Part shown: piece by piece, positions 1 through 12,889 of the stretch | How the letters are laid out: each line of letters starts with the position of its first letter | Numbering within the stretch: the stretch's first letter is position 1 | From: Arthrinium phaeospermum | Taxonomy: Eukaryota > Ascomycota > Sordariomycetes > Amphisphaeriales > Apiosporaceae | Assembly (NCBI GenBank): GCA_006503535.1 | Contig: QYRS01000018.1 | Coordinates: forward strand, 62,001 to 126,000 | Length of the DNA: 64,000 nucleotides | Direction: 5' to 3' | Translations under genes and position numbers: made by a program | Notes under the pieces: generated by a model | The model's input: only the letters and a program-made list of their open reading frames with translations | Databases searched by the model: none | Told to the model about the DNA's origin: nothing

Positions 1-566
1 AGCCGTCTCCTGAGACGAGGAACAATAGCACGAAGCATCATATTTCACTACATCTCAAGGAACAGACAATTCCAATTCAATATGTTTTCTTCTACTGGCA
101 TACAATATGTACAAACACCGATTGTTGGCTGATGGGTGACGATAAAACCAGGATTTCTACATATCCTCCAGAAATACATTACAATCAGGAGAATTGGCAT
201 AATTGGCTTTTCGAGGGAGAAACAGGCGATGGATGTGTCATGTCTCCCAAGTTGAACAAAATGCAGTCAAGAAGAGAGATGTCATTCCCATCTTCAATCT
301 GAGCGGAAAAAGCGAAAGAATTATTTCCATTTTTTCTTGGTAACGCAAGACAGAAAAATTCACTGGAAGGGAGCAAGCAGAGTGATTTGAAGATCTTCTT
401 GATAATTGTAACAATTGGTCTATGGTGGTATCACAAATATGTATAGTCTAAGTTATTTTAAATGTAAAAAATTGTACACGAAAGTATGGTTGTACAATTG
501 AATCATCGCTCGTCAGTCAACAAAAGCACCCGCTCTCATCGTTTTTTTCTTGTCTTCCTCTTCTCC
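1..566. other. Intergenic edge, no gene seen
   Basis: AT-rich sequence from the window edge to the stop codon of the GMC oxidoreductase. Both strands hold only short frames without recognisable domains or good splice sites. It probably contains the 3' untranslated region of the neighbouring minus-strand gene. Confidence 0.5.
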
Positions 567-2489
567 TTAAGCCTGGGCCGGGGCCCCCTTGATCAGATCC
601 GACGCCCGCTCCGCGACGGCGTAGAGGGTCGAGACCAAGTGCCCGCAGACCTGGAAGGGCAGGATCGAAGCATCCACGACGCGGACGTTGCTGGTGCCGT
701 AGACCTTGAGCTGCGAGTCGACGACGCCGCCGACCTCGCGCGGCATCATGGCGGCGGTGCCGACGGGGTGGAAGTTGGAGCGGTAGTTCTGCTTGAGCCA
801 GTCGCCCATGGTCTTCTCGTCGGCGTCGGCGGGGACCGTCTTGGTCGAGGGGCTATCCTCGGGACCCACGACGTCGGCGAAGGGGGCGGTGCCGTACATG
901 CGGCGGATGAAGTTGGCGGCGCCGACCTGCTGGGTGACGTCCCAGTCCAGCATGAAGAAGTTGGGGTTGATCTTGGCGCCGGTAGCAGAGGTGGTGCTGG
1001 TGTTGGCCGCGGTGACGTGCAGGTTGCCGCGCGAGAAGGGCAGGAGGCCCCAGTACTCCGAGTCCCAGACGCCGCCCTGCTGGTACAACAAAACCTCGGC
1101 GATGGGGTTGGGCTGGGCCTCGTCGAAGATGAGGTCGTACTGCATGTTGAAGAACTTCTCGAGGTCGGCGGCCTTGGTCACGTTGCCGTTGACCGAGGCG
1201 ACCTGGGCGGCGTAGGCGGGCAGGGCGGCCTTGACCTTGGCGGCGACGGCCTGGACCTGGTCCTTGCCGAAGACCTGCTCGGCGGTCGGGTAGGCGACGT
1301 AGGCGTTCTTGTCCGTCTCGGTGAAGTTGTTGGCGATGCCGAACTTGAGGCCGTTGTTGGCCTGGTCCTGCAGGTTCTCGCCCACGGTCGGCAGGTCCAC
1401 GACCGACTTGATGCCCGCCGCGGCCAGGATCTCCTTGTTGCCGACACCGGACTTCTCGAGCAGCAGGGGCGAGACGAGGGCGCCGGCCGACAGGATGACC
1501 TCCTTCTTGGCCTTCATGACCATGGTCTTGCCGTCCTGCGTCTTGACCTCGACACCCTCGGCGGTCTGGGTGGCAGCGGCAGCAGTGGAGTTAGAGGAGG
1601 CCGTCTTCCAGGTCAGGCGGCGGGCCTCGGTGTTGAGCATGACCTTCAGGTTCTTGGCCGACTCGCGGACGGGGAAGTAGTAGGCGCGGGCGGCGTCCTC
1701 GCGGATGTTGAGGTCCTGGTCGACGGTGGAGGGGTAGACGGTGTAGCCGGCCATGGAGCCGTCGTTGGCGTCGGCGTTCCAGGGCACGCCCATGGCGGCG
1801 AAGGTGGTGTTGAGGGTGGCGCCCAGGGTGCTGTTGGTGGTGCCGAACAGCCAGCCCGTCTTGAGCGGGCCCTCCTTGCCGTGCACCGCCGCGTCGAACT
1901 GCATCTTGCCCGCCTCGAGCCGCTCCGGGTTGGGCACGTCGAGCCGCTCGCTCTTGACGTAGTAAGGGAGCAGGTTCTTCCAGTTCCAGCCCTCGTTGCC
2001 CATCTTCTCCCAGAGGTCGATCTGGTTGGACTCGGCGCGAGTGTAGGCAAGGCCTGGGAGTCATTAGTGCATAGTTCATTTACATAACATCTACCGAAAG
2101 CATGTATGAACAGGGAAAGTCCTACCGTTGATGGTGCTAGTACCACCAAGACCCTTGCCGGCGCGCAGCGTCTGGGGCTTGCCGCCGGCAAACGTCTGCT
2201 CGGTGGTCTGGTAGGCGTAATCGATCTCGGTGCCGAAGGCGAGGCCGTAGCCGAGCGGGTTGGTCACGTTGGCGTTGTTCTCGAGCGAGCCGCCGGCCTC
2301 GACGACGAGGACGGAAACCTTGGGGTCCTCGCTGAGGCGCTTGGCCACCACGAGACCCGAAGTACCACCACCGACGACGATGTAGTCATAAGTGCCGTCG
2401 GTGCCGTCGACCAGGCCGCCAGCGGGGGCACGCTTGACGCAGCCGGCCGCGGCAAGGGAGATGAAAGCGAGGGTCCAAGATGCACGCAT
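567..2489 (-). CDS. Secreted GMC-family FAD oxidoreductase (AA3_2-like)
   Basis: Two exons, 2489-2126 and 2053-567, with a 72-base intron (donor GTAGGA, branch-like CTAAT, acceptor CCCAG) give 616 aa. The N-terminus has a signal peptide (about residues 1-17), then the FAD dinucleotide-binding motif VVGGGTSGL with the acidic end VVEAG. The GMC signature GKGLGGTSTING runs across the splice junction into LAYTRAE. At the C-terminus the catalytic pair is visible as His550 in FHPVGT and His593 in CGHLVSTLY. The family (glucose oxidase, aryl-alcohol oxidase, glucose dehydrogenase) oxidises alcohols or sugars; oxidases give H2O2, dehydrogenases reduce quinones. The length matches the family and the signal peptide implies extracellular action, possibly in lignocellulose breakdown. 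Which substrate is used, and oxidase versus dehydrogenase, cannot be told by eye. Confidence 0.92.
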
Positions 2490-5400
2490 CTTTGCGATTG
2501 TGGGTGGTCGAGCTGGCGACGTCGGGGGATAGAATCAAAGAATGGATATAGTGTTTTAGTAATAAAAAAGACAGACCTTGTAAAAAGGCTGGTGTATAGT
2601 AAAAGAGGGACTAGATGGTTGGGCCTTGGGAAAGATCAAGCGAGGGAGAGATCAGTCTGGGAGGTGACGGAGCCGGGTCCTTATATGCCTTCATCTGTCA
2701 CTCACTCGCTCGCCCCGAGTACTCGGACAGCGAGGGCTCCTCCTCGACAACAACCCAGTCCGACTCCCCGTTCCCAAAACAACGAGGACTTCGCTCAGAT
2801 CGGATACCGCAGAGCAGTACCCATGAAGGCCGGGCTAAAACTCTTTCTCCCAGGCCAGGGGGGCGGCAAGCAAGCATCAAGCCAAGCCCTCCTTCCCATT
2901 CCCATCCTGGTCACATCTCCTCCGACGTACCTCACATCCTGGGAGGAGATCCCCATCGAGGACCACGGACGGCAACGACTGCCCAGTCCAGTCGGTGTGC
3001 TTCGGTACTTACACCTACCTGGCAAGGCAAGTACGTAGGCAGATATGTAAGCAAATCTTCCCAAACATCGCTTTTCCCGCCTGCAATCTCTTTCCAATCG
3101 TTAGTCAGTACGACCCAAACGTGACATAAGAAACCCGTACACTGGTGAAATCCCTAGTTCATACTACCAGTACTCCCTCTCAACGGGTGTGGAGCTCGGC
3201 TTCGCTGGTTTGTTTGGTATGTCAGCGTTCTGGTAAGCTTTTCTCTTCCTTCTGGGCTCGGCCGACGGGGCCATGGCATCCATCATCTAATCTATGCCGA
3301 ACCCGCTCGGTTTGGGATGGCGGGCTTGGCGTGCAGGATCTGATAGCTGGCCGCTGCGTTACTGGCTGGACGGTGGACGGTTATAGCCCAGGAGCCCAGC
3401 ATAGCATAGGGCGGTAGGCGAGGCGTGTTTTGGTGTGTGCCCTGCCTCTGTGACAGGTCCTGCCAGCCTGCCAGCCTGGAAACAGGCCGGTCTGTTCGGG
3501 ACTTGCAGGCATGGTGATGGGCTCCTTGGGCTATTAACCAGGATCTGGGATTCCGGTTGATGAGAAAAGTGCGGGTCCTCTCGAGCTTGGCGAACGCTTG
3601 TAGGGACCCTCTTCCTTCTTGGCGTCCTTTCTTTTTCTTCCTTGCCTTACGTATGCAGGGCCATCAAATCTCATCGCTGAGCAGGAAAAACAGCGAGAGT
3701 GACAACGACGATGCCTGACCAATGGTGACCAACCATGGCGCTAAGCCGCCCGTTCTAACGGGCACCGGCGTTTCCGCATTGCTTTTGCCCTGGGACCGGA
3801 GCGCCTTCCAAACAAGAAGGGCCCCATAGAAGCTCGGTACTTGGTTCCCTCCCATGGGTTGCTGGAATTGGAAAATGAGCCATTGTTTGAGGAAAATGCC
3901 TTTGAAGTTTAGGAAGTTATGTTAGACCCGTTCGCCTGAGCCGCCAGTACGACGGTCGGGCTTTCGGTTATCTGCTTTTGTCTATTACCAAACAGCCGAA
4001 CTTGTCACGTCGCTACGACGCTGCAACTGTCACTGTCATCTGCCACACCAACACGGCTTGACAGGGAAGACCTGTGACAGCCCGGACTTGGAAAGCAGGT
4101 CGAGCCGGATTTGCACATAGGGCAGTTCCTACACAGGGGGCACAAGTCACAAGTAAACAAGCGTCATCGTCATCATCAACATCATCACCATATTTGGACA
4201 ACGACATGGGCAGCGGTCAACAGACGAACGGAAGCAGCCAGAAACAAACTTTAAGCTCTTTGTCCTCATGACTCGCGTCCGCCGCCTTACCGATCCCGCT
4301 TGATAATCATCCATGACTGGGTAGGGGTGTGTCTATTTCGCCGCTTCCAAGGCCGCTGCCAAGGCCGCTTCTTCACTCAGTTTCTCGCATATTGCAGATC
4401 AGCACTCTGCTTCAACATGAAGCTCTATCTCCGTGCCTGCATTACAGCGTCGTCGTCATAAGTGCTAGTGTACGGATACGGAAGAATACTACCCAACACC
4501 ACTACCACATTCCAATCACGGAAAAATAAATTCACTTTTCCAGTGCTAATGTGACCTGTAGCTATTCTTGTTGCCCTCTCCATTGTATCAAAAATGCTAC
4601 TCGAAACGCCAGAGAGGAGCCTCCGTCGAAGAGGGTCCCGTCGGCGGGCAGCTCATTTCATTTCCTCTCCCACCGGCAGCGTTCCTCCTCCCAGATTCTG
4701 CTCCCAGAAGAAAGACTCATCAATCTAATAAGCATTGAACTTACATCTGCTGCTCCGTTTCTTTGCACCAAACCGGTAACCCCCGAGCCCTTTAGCCCCC
4801 GAGATTCCCAATGTCCCCAATGTTCGCAAGCAATACCAAGCCCGTGGCCTCCCCAAAATCCCAACGCTCAAGAAATCTTTCTTCGAATCGGCCCGGTGCG
4901 GCTCCATAAAGTGGCTCCCGCATGTCCGCCGTCCGGTATCAGAAGCCACCATTCGACAATGCCAACCAGACTTTGGGGGGGGCCCAGAACTGGATCCTCC
5001 CCTAGCTGAGCCGCCTTCATCTAATCTCATCTCGCTCACTTTCTTATCAATCAGTACTGATCAGTCGCCCGGCAAGGCTTGGCTATTGATTTCTAACCCT
5101 CTCATAAGCAGCTGCACGACAAGTCAGCAACTCGAAACGGCCCGAGCCACTAATGAGGTAATCACGGACGCATCCGGATCTGCCTTGGGCCAAGCGGTAG
5201 TTTCCATCTCGCTACGGAGTATTGGACATCAAGGTTGGGCACATCACATATTTCACTCCGACAACGGCGCAAACTTCACGGAACACGTTTGAGGGTAGAA
5301 GGTCTAGGTTACTACCTATGCCAGACATCAATTGGTGGTTGGTTGTTGTTGTTGTTGTAGCAGCAGTAGCCACATGGAAACGGTCAAGGGGGAGCCACAG

Positions 5401-6112
5401 AAGTTGGCGAGTGGCACCTCATCTTGGTCCATGCTGCATGCTGCATTGCGCATTCATTGCATGCAGGGCTGATATAGCTCCTCTCCGTTTCTTCTCTTTC
5501 CCTTTCTAAACAGTCACTCCCACTTCTTTCCTCTCCGACACGTGAAAGGCTGCCTCTCACTCTCATCCCCTCGCCCTCGCGTTTCCCTCTCTCAGCCCCA
5601 AACCACCCTTCAAACCCGCCAGTGGTGGGTTGAGGTTGCAATCATGGATTTCGTTCTAAACAAAGAAAAAGAAAAAAGAGAAGATGGTAAAGCCCAGTCG
5701 GGCTTTAGATCCGTGGTATAGTAGGTGTTTCATATCCCGGGAATGACCCGTGTGGTCTCCTGCCGAACTCCATCCAGTGTGTCCGTAAATCCCCAGACGC
5801 CGGTTGTTGGTCACGAAACAGAAAAATGAAGAAAATGCCTGGCCGACGTCATGGTCGCTCAAGACGCTGCCGCACGTGCCCTGCGCGAGAGGTCCAGCCA
5901 AATGGTCTGGGCCCTCCTGTCGCTGTATCTTATGATGCTTGGTGGTTCCATCATATATAATAGACCACCACCACTATCATCATCATCATCAGGTTGGCGG
6001 TGTCTTCGACGTATCGCGGCTGAACCGTGTTTTACAGATCAGGCAGAAAGGAAGAGTCAAGGTAGGAAAAAAGGGTCGGTCATAGCAAACAAGGGGTATA
6101 GGTAGGCGAGCT
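2490..6112. other. Intergenic stretch, 3.6 kb
   Basis: It holds the promoter and leader of the GMC gene and the 3' flank of the Bud14-like gene. Short frames occur on both strands but none shows a domain, consistent codon use or convincing introns. The one suggestive piece is a short frame around 5222-5290 with an integrase-like DNG-x-NF string, discussed in the findings. Between 5500 and 5600 the sequence is CT-rich, and near 5960-5995 there is a short run of CAT/CCA triplets. Confidence 0.5.
2680..2687 (-). promoter_or_regulatory. TATA-like element of the GMC gene
   Basis: Read on the minus strand this is CATATAAG, about 190 bases before the ATG at 2489. Position and sequence suit a core promoter. 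This is inferred from motif and spacing only. Confidence 0.35.
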
Positions 6113-6718
6113 TCATGCAGCGCCCCTGAGTCGCTGTTTTCTGGCCAGCCAGTCGCCTAGCATGTTGTCCAGTTGCTGTGGCGCAGGTTAGCATGATTGC
6201 CATGTAAAGAATCTTGTAGGGAGAGGAAAGACGTACGGTAGTGATTTCTGCCAATTTGGCATTCTGTTCGCGGAAGAGGCTTACGGCCACAGGGTGCTCC
6301 GGGTCCGTGGGCGGGACGTCCGTCTTGTCATCATAGACAACCATGAGCAGATCCCGGATGTCCGTGCCGGAGTCGAAGAAGGCCCGCAGGTTGTCGTCGT
6401 TCCACGTCGTGGCCGTGGCCGAAGTAGATGTCATCGAGTCCTGGGCGTGGTGGCCCCGGCTGTCAACATCTGCCACGTCTGGAGACGGAGACGAGATGGG
6501 CGACGACCGGTCTTCCTGGCTAGAGTTGTCACCCATGAGCGCAGGCGGGTTGTTAGATGCAATAGGCGACACGTGCACGGGGGACTCGGAGAGTCGCTCC
6601 ATGGGCTGTGGCGTATTGGCACCCTGCACCGTCTGCTGCGAACCTGTCGTTTGCGTACTGAGGTAGCTGTCTGGGTATGAGCCCGGTAGAGTGGGTCGTA
6701 GTTGCTTCTCCTCAGCTC

Positions 6719-6764
<46 letters not shown>

Positions 6765-9596
6765 CTGTTGCGGCTGAGGTTGCTGCTGCTGCGGCTGAGG
6801 TTGTCTTTGCTGTTCCTGAGCAGGGGCAGGGGCCGCCGCTGCCGCCGCTGCCTGCGCAGGCGTAGCAGACACGGTAGGTCCTGGCTCGCCAAAGTCATCG
6901 TCATCGTCTTCTTCCTCCTCGGAGGTATCGAAATCATCCAGGTCCAGACGCCCCTTGACCCTGTTGAGCTTCTGCGGCTTACCGACGCTCGTCATCAGCG
7001 CCGGCGACGCCTTGCCGCCGCCCTCGGTCGGGTCCGCATCGACCATCCTAAGGCCGGTAGGCGGGTTGTTGGCCACGTTGTTGGGCGGTCTGCTTTCCGC
7101 GTTGATAAATTGCGCCAGCTCCATCGTCGTGGCTCCCGGCTTCCTCGTGGGCGAAGGCTCCGTCCTGGCCTGCTGCTTCTGCAGCTTGCTCTGGCTGCGT
7201 TGCGGGCCGCCCTTGTCGGGCGACTCCACCTCGGCAGTGCGCGTGACGTCTTCGGTCGAGTCGACACTGTTGACGTCCATGGATCTCTTGCCAAGCGATT
7301 CATCGTCATCTTCTGCGGACTTCTTCTTATCCTTCCGCGAGAAGAAGCTGCGAATCGCACTGGGTTTCTTCTCTTTGTCTTTCTTGTCCTTCTTCTTCTT
7401 GTCCTCCTTTTTGTCGGCCACGAGCTCCTTCTCGAAGCTGGGTCGCTGCCGCAGTTCCTTCGTCAGCGAGTCGCTAGACTCACGCGGCTCACCATCATCT
7501 CTCAGCAAGTTCGGAGTCAGTGTGATCTTCTTAGTTTCCACCGTCTCGTCCTTGAAGAAAGAATCCGTGTTCCTGACCGTGCCGTTCTTGGTGGTCCGAG
7601 TGCCCGTTTTGCCATTATCAAAAATCTCGTCGCTGGCCCTGCTTTCGTTGTCGTCGTCTTCGTTGCCCTCCCCGTCTTCAGCGTTGGCCTGCTGAGATCG
7701 AGGCTTGAGCGGGGCCACTCGGGCGCTCTCGTCATCCTCCATCCCGCCAGCAGCCTGTTGGTCTTGCTGCTTGGCCTGTTGCCCAGGCGCATCCCCATCG
7801 GCATCCTCTTCCTCTGTCGAATAGTCGAAATCCGAGTAGTCAACATACGTGGGCGCCGTGAAGGTAACGTTTTTGCCTTTCCGCTTCCGCATCGCCGATT
7901 TGAGAGAGTTCTTCCCCTTGTCCACTTGGTCGCCCAGCATCGTAGCCGCAAGCTGGAAGGTTTGTTAGATATTGGCAGGCCATATGATAGGACATGTGCG
8001 TGAGCGCAGCGAGTACGTACATCGATGTTCCTGTGCTTGTTCAAACGTGCTAGTCTCTCCGTCGGTGTCTCGATATGTTCTGCGGGCAAGTATCCTGGGT
8101 TCGTTTAGCATAAAACTCGTCCATGTCAGCGCTACGCGGGAACTTACCTATGCTGCTATCCTTGACAACCCTGACAAGCCACCAGTAGCTGTTGCTGTCG
8201 TCGAGCAAGACCATGGTGTCACCTTTAGTGGCATTGGCCTGTCCTTCCACAGTGGCGACGAAGGTGTGAAGGGCGTAAACGAATTCGAAGTCGATGTCCT
8301 CTGTGTCTTGTAAGCACTCTCCACCCCAACCAGAATCGACATATCGTGAATCATCAGGCAAGGAAAAGTCATCGTCCTCATCATCCTCGGAGCTGTGATA
8401 CGGAACCAGAAAGTCGTAAGGAGAGATGATACTGTCATCTTCTCCCACCCCCAAAAGGGCGCATGCCTCGGCATCTGCGCAATCTGAAATCGGCGAGACG
8501 ACGACCGAAGTCGATGGTTTATTGACGGTCAAATCCACGGGTGGTTCTTCCACATCTTCCCAGTCGTCGTCATCGTCTTGCTCATCCGCTGGAGCAGTGG
8601 CCTACACTGGTTCGCATCGCTGAGCTCGACTTTCCATAGGCTGGTCGTCATGGTCGCATTGGTCATGGCCATCCACATCGTCCTGGGGGTCTTTCTTCTC
8701 CGGTCTGGCATACTCGCCTGGGTGATGATGATGCGGTTCGACGGTATCGCGGGCAGAAGCCTTGCTTGACTGCCTCTCTTGGGGGTATTGCTTGTCCAGC
8801 GGCAGGTATTCAGGGTGCTCGAGGTATGGTGAAGATGACCTGGCCTCGCTGAGTACGGGGGAGCCCGGAAGCACGTGGGGGGAGCGCGAAAAGCGACTTC
8901 GCAGGGAATCGACGCGTGCCGGCCAGCAAGGCGGCAGCTCTGGGGGGCACCCACCATCTTCGATCGAGGGCGAGCTCGAGATCTTGTCCATCATATCGTC
9001 GTCAAGGTCGCCTTCTCCGTCGGTATCCATATCGCCGTCGTCGGAAGCACCGCTTCCTCCATTTTGGGCAATAGCCAAGGCGTCCCTCTGCTGGGCCTTG
9101 GCGTCGTCCTCTGCGTCCATCTCGGCTGCTTCCATTTCGTCGGCGTACTGTTGCAGGTCAATGTCCCCATTGGCCCACGAAATCCTCCTCTCTTCCTTGG
9201 TCTCGGCGGCGACTTCGCGCAGCGTCTCGGCTTGGTGGGGAGCTACTTGTGGTTGGCCGTTGGCCGTCGCATTCTGGTGGTCTTTGGCCGAGGGGTTGTT
9301 GGGATCTTGCAGATCGATGGAGTCTGTGTTTACGAAACGGCAAGTTGGTCAGTTGGGGTGCGAATGGGATCGGGGAATAATAATAAAAATCAATGGCAAG
9401 GTTGGGCCTCGGGTCCCTGGCGCCTTCCCCCTCCCAAGCTGTGGCTGTGACCTTGGCAAGGGACAGGCGAGAAGCAAGCGAGACAATATGTATGGGAAAA
9501 AGGACCGGGCTGGGTTCCCCATGCCAGACAACAACAGAACCGTGGATGGGCGAGTCAGAAGTACTCACCGGCACGGACAATGGTCGGCCTCGTCAT
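6113..9596 (-). CDS. BUD14: Bud14-like SH3-domain cell-polarity protein
   Basis: Exons 9596-9569, 9323-8148, 8094-8021, 7952-6237 and 6175-6113; all introns are GT-AG and the exons sum to 3057 bases in one frame. The short first exon (MTRPTIVRA) ends at a GTGAGT donor. An acidic region is followed by an SH3 domain at about 8305-8060: ALHTF, a YWW core, then GYLPAEH. Next come a long charged, disordered stretch, a polyglutamine tract and a conserved-looking end, LDNMLGDWLARKQRLRGA. Yeast Bud14 targets PP1 (Glc7) and restrains the formin Bnr1 at polarity sites; a similar role at hyphal tips is inferred. Oddity: a TAG at 8604-8602 interrupts the frame in exon 2. Either a weak 75-base intron (GTGGAT...TAG, 8676-8602) removes it, or it is a nonsense change or sequence error. 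Confidence 0.85.
6720..6803 (-). repeat. CAG/CAA polyglutamine tract in the Bud14-like gene
   Basis: Mixed CAG/CAA (CTG/TTG on the plus strand) triplets encode about 18 glutamines in a row, followed by PQ-rich segments. Such tracts in disordered regions of fungal polarity proteins vary in length between strains. Confidence 0.9.
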
Positions 9597-12500
9597 GCTG
9601 GGCGGTCGGGATGGTGCCGAAGGGGATGGACAGGTTGAGGCGGAAATGAGGGACGAGCCAGAGCCAGAGGTTGGGCGAGGGCGGTTCGAGTGAGTCGGGC
9701 TGATGGTGATTGACAGCGGTGACGGTCACTGGGAGGAGCCCGTGACGAGGAACGGCGGCGGACCGATTGTTTGAGATAGAGCGAATCCAACATGCAGAAA
9801 GAAGAGAACAAGGGCCAGGACCAACAAGCAGTACCAGCAGTGCGAGAATGAAGGAGTGACATGCAGTTGTTTCGTCGGGAATTGAGAGTCGTAACTTTTT
9901 TTTTTTTTGGTGTTACCGGTTAGGTAGGCGCAAGGGGGATTGGAGGTGGCTTGCTTGGGTTCGGCACGGTCAGGTCTTCAATCCGCGGGCGACTAGTCCA
10001 AATTCCTGGACTTGGGATCGAGCTAGGTGCTTAGTAGGCCAAAAGACCAGACCAGACGAGCACGAGCCGGCGTAGCTGGTTTCCCTTAAATCGCCTAGTG
10101 CTGTCTGTCTGCCGTATGTAGGGGTAGCAAGGAAATCAATTGAGAGGGGAATCAATACGAAGAGTACAAGTCAATAATGGTACAGGATGGCTGGGCTGGG
10201 CTTTTGATACAGTGTGAGTAGTTTACAAGGTCCATGCCATCATGGAAGAGGAGGTTGAGTGAGGTTGGAGAGTGATGTTGTATGGAGGTTGTACAATTTC
10301 TTGAGGTGCTGCTGCAGTGCAAGCAGCGCATGTCGCTTTAGATTGACCGGTGCTGGTGCAAGGTGCTGGGGTTGGGATCTCTGCGTGTCCCGTCCCGACC
10401 CATACCCAGCCAGTCCCCTACTCTGGCATGCAATCCCCACTGCACTTTTGCATTCACGCAGCACTCTAAGATTGAATGCCAGGGATCACGTAATAGAACG
10501 TCAGCATCATGATTTGTTTTCTTCGCGTTGCTATGTGTCGTGTCCAGGTCAAGTGTCTGTCTTCTTGTCCACTACACCCACCGGTATCCCCAGACTTTTG
10601 TCAAGAAACGTGCTGGCCCGACATGCATGCTGCAACCTCCAAAGGAATCATACGTAGCCCGGCTTGAGTGGCCACAGGCTACATCATTGGTGTGCTTGGC
10701 CTGCCTACAAGCAGCTCAGCTTCATTGTGATGATGGAATGGGTGGGGTTTCATTCCGGTGACCAAGGTTTCCAGCTCGCCTTGCTGCTGTTTCTGAAACA
10801 AAGAGACACACACCACCAGCCAAGTTGGCTGCAGCAGCCATTTGCTGGCTTGCTGGTGTGGATTGCGCTACTGTGGGGTCCGTCAATTACTACTCCCCCA
10901 ATCCCTCCAGAAGGGCCCCCTAATTGGCCCCCCGGCACAGATCCTAGGGCGGCCGGAAAACAGCGCCCGTGCAGGCAGAGGATCTCTCTCTCGCTCGTAA
11001 GAAAAAAAAGTCCCCTTGGCCCAAAAAGTCACGAAAACGAAAATGACCAATTACCAAGATTGAAGATCTGCAGCGTCAATTGGCCGAGGAAACATTCCTT
11101 TGTCTCCTGATCTTCATCTCTCCCTCGAGCATCCCAGGGCCAATCAATTGATTGTCCACGCCCAACTTTGAACTAAGTAACCTGCCCGCTCAGGTGAAGA
11201 AGGAAAGAAAAAAGACTTTCCTCCCACTCCCCTCCCCCTGAACTATAAATACATGCATGTAGGTATTCTGTGTCGTCTCGTTTCGTGTCGTATGTCTGTC
11301 TGGCTTCTAGGCCACTTCTGGGCTGATAGGTTACCTACTACGGAGTACTATTCTCAGAAAAAAGGTCATCTCCTCTCTTTTCTCCCCTTCCACGCGGCAT
11401 CCCATTGGCTCAGTTGGTGATCACCAGTCCGGCGCATGACTTGCATCTTGCATCCTCCCCAGTCCACTCTGTATACGCCTGATTGGGACCTTGGTTCTTG
11501 GCTTGCTTGAACGGAACTATAATTACAGTTATTTACTCCGTAGTATAATTATATTTACCCCCTCCCCCTGTTGATCTTGCCAATCCGCGACGCGTTATCC
11601 TTCTGCCCATCAAGTCTCTCGCTGTCTGCCAGAACCACCTCACCTACTAACACGTAGTAGTCCCAACTAGGCACCCGATTTAGGCAGTTGGATGGGAATT
11701 CCCGTATATGCGCATTAGCAAGACTCGGGGGCTTCTGTGTCGGATAAACCAGCCCTCGATCCCGGCCTCGGCGTGGACGAAGGAGTGGAGGCTCAAAAGG
11801 GTGCCACCCCAATCTACATAAGATCTCCCCATCTCCAGCATTTTCGTCCGTAGTATGCTGCAGCAACGTTAGCGGATGGGAGGGGCTCGACTGCCCAGCA
11901 TCGTCGCAGCTTTTGTGTGTGTGACTATTATGCGTTATGCTTAAGACCAACTTTTCATCCCCTAGCTGACTAGCTACAATGTAAGTTTGTAAGCAAGTCA
12001 AAGGGACCCGACACTTGGTGTTCATCGTAACTTGAGCGATTGCCCATCCCTCCACTCCCCCCGCGGGGTCGTTGTTGTGATCATCTGCCGGCCATTCCAA
12101 TGGGCATGATGAGAGATTTACCGGGTACCCAACCCAGGATCCGTTGGCGAGTGCGCGGGAGATTACACTTTACTGTGTCACCTCCGTCCACGCTGCGCCA
12201 GGGGGCCCCCCGGGGGATGAGCGCAGCGGCCTGCATGCCGTTCCTGCGTAAGCGTAGATCTAGAACCTCCCTTCTGCCTTCTTTCTTCCCATTGGAGGGC
12301 TGAGCTGGGCTGGGGCCAGGAGATTGAGCAAACTGAAGAAAAAAAAAACAAAAAAACATCGAGACTTCTTCAGAGTTATCGTTTCAGGGCGATGAGACAC
12401 GAGCTTGGCAAGCCATTGCAGCCATGCTCGAAGCCACCAACTCAATTGTACGCACGTAAGTGTGTAGGTGGCAGAAAGTCGAATTAAGTTGGTTGGGCAG

Positions 12501-12889
12501 ATCTGCCACAAAGGATTCAGGTACGGTATCCCTCGCACTTGGTCGCTCTCGGATCTCGGCGATCTATCACCGCCATCACAACAAAGCATAACTATTGGTC
12601 TACGCTCGTCGGACTTTTACTTGTGTATAAACAGTTGAGAATCGCTGGTTGCTGGTGTATTGGTTATTCGGATAATAGAGCTGTCCAATATCTTCAAGAT
12701 GCAGTGCGCGACGCTATCTTATATGCGGTAGAGTCACGCTGGTGTGGCTGAACTACTGACATCATGGACTGGGCCGAGAAAGCATATGCTGTTAGCCCGG
12801 CATATCGAAACCACATATGCATTTGCACATCGTATTCAGCGACCCCAGATATGTATCCCTGACCTCTAATGATACGTGAACGAATGTGA
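9597..12889. other. Intergenic stretch, 3.3 kb
   Basis: Lies between two divergently transcribed genes, the Bud14-like protein (-) and the photolyase (+). It includes a T-run near 9897-9908 and CT-rich patches near 11210-11230. No frame shows a domain or good splicing. Light-regulated elements for the photolyase would be expected here, but none was identified with confidence. Confidence 0.5.

Noticed and set aside
486..2087. Long plus-strand frame of 533 codons
   Set aside because: It is antisense to the GMC oxidoreductase, whose motifs and intron are clear. Its product is a Gly/Val/Leu/Asp-rich string typical of a shadow of GC-biased codons.
6702..8003. Plus-strand Leu/Arg-rich frame opposite the Bud14-like gene
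   Set aside because: It reads the polyglutamine codons backwards as poly-Leu; a shadow.
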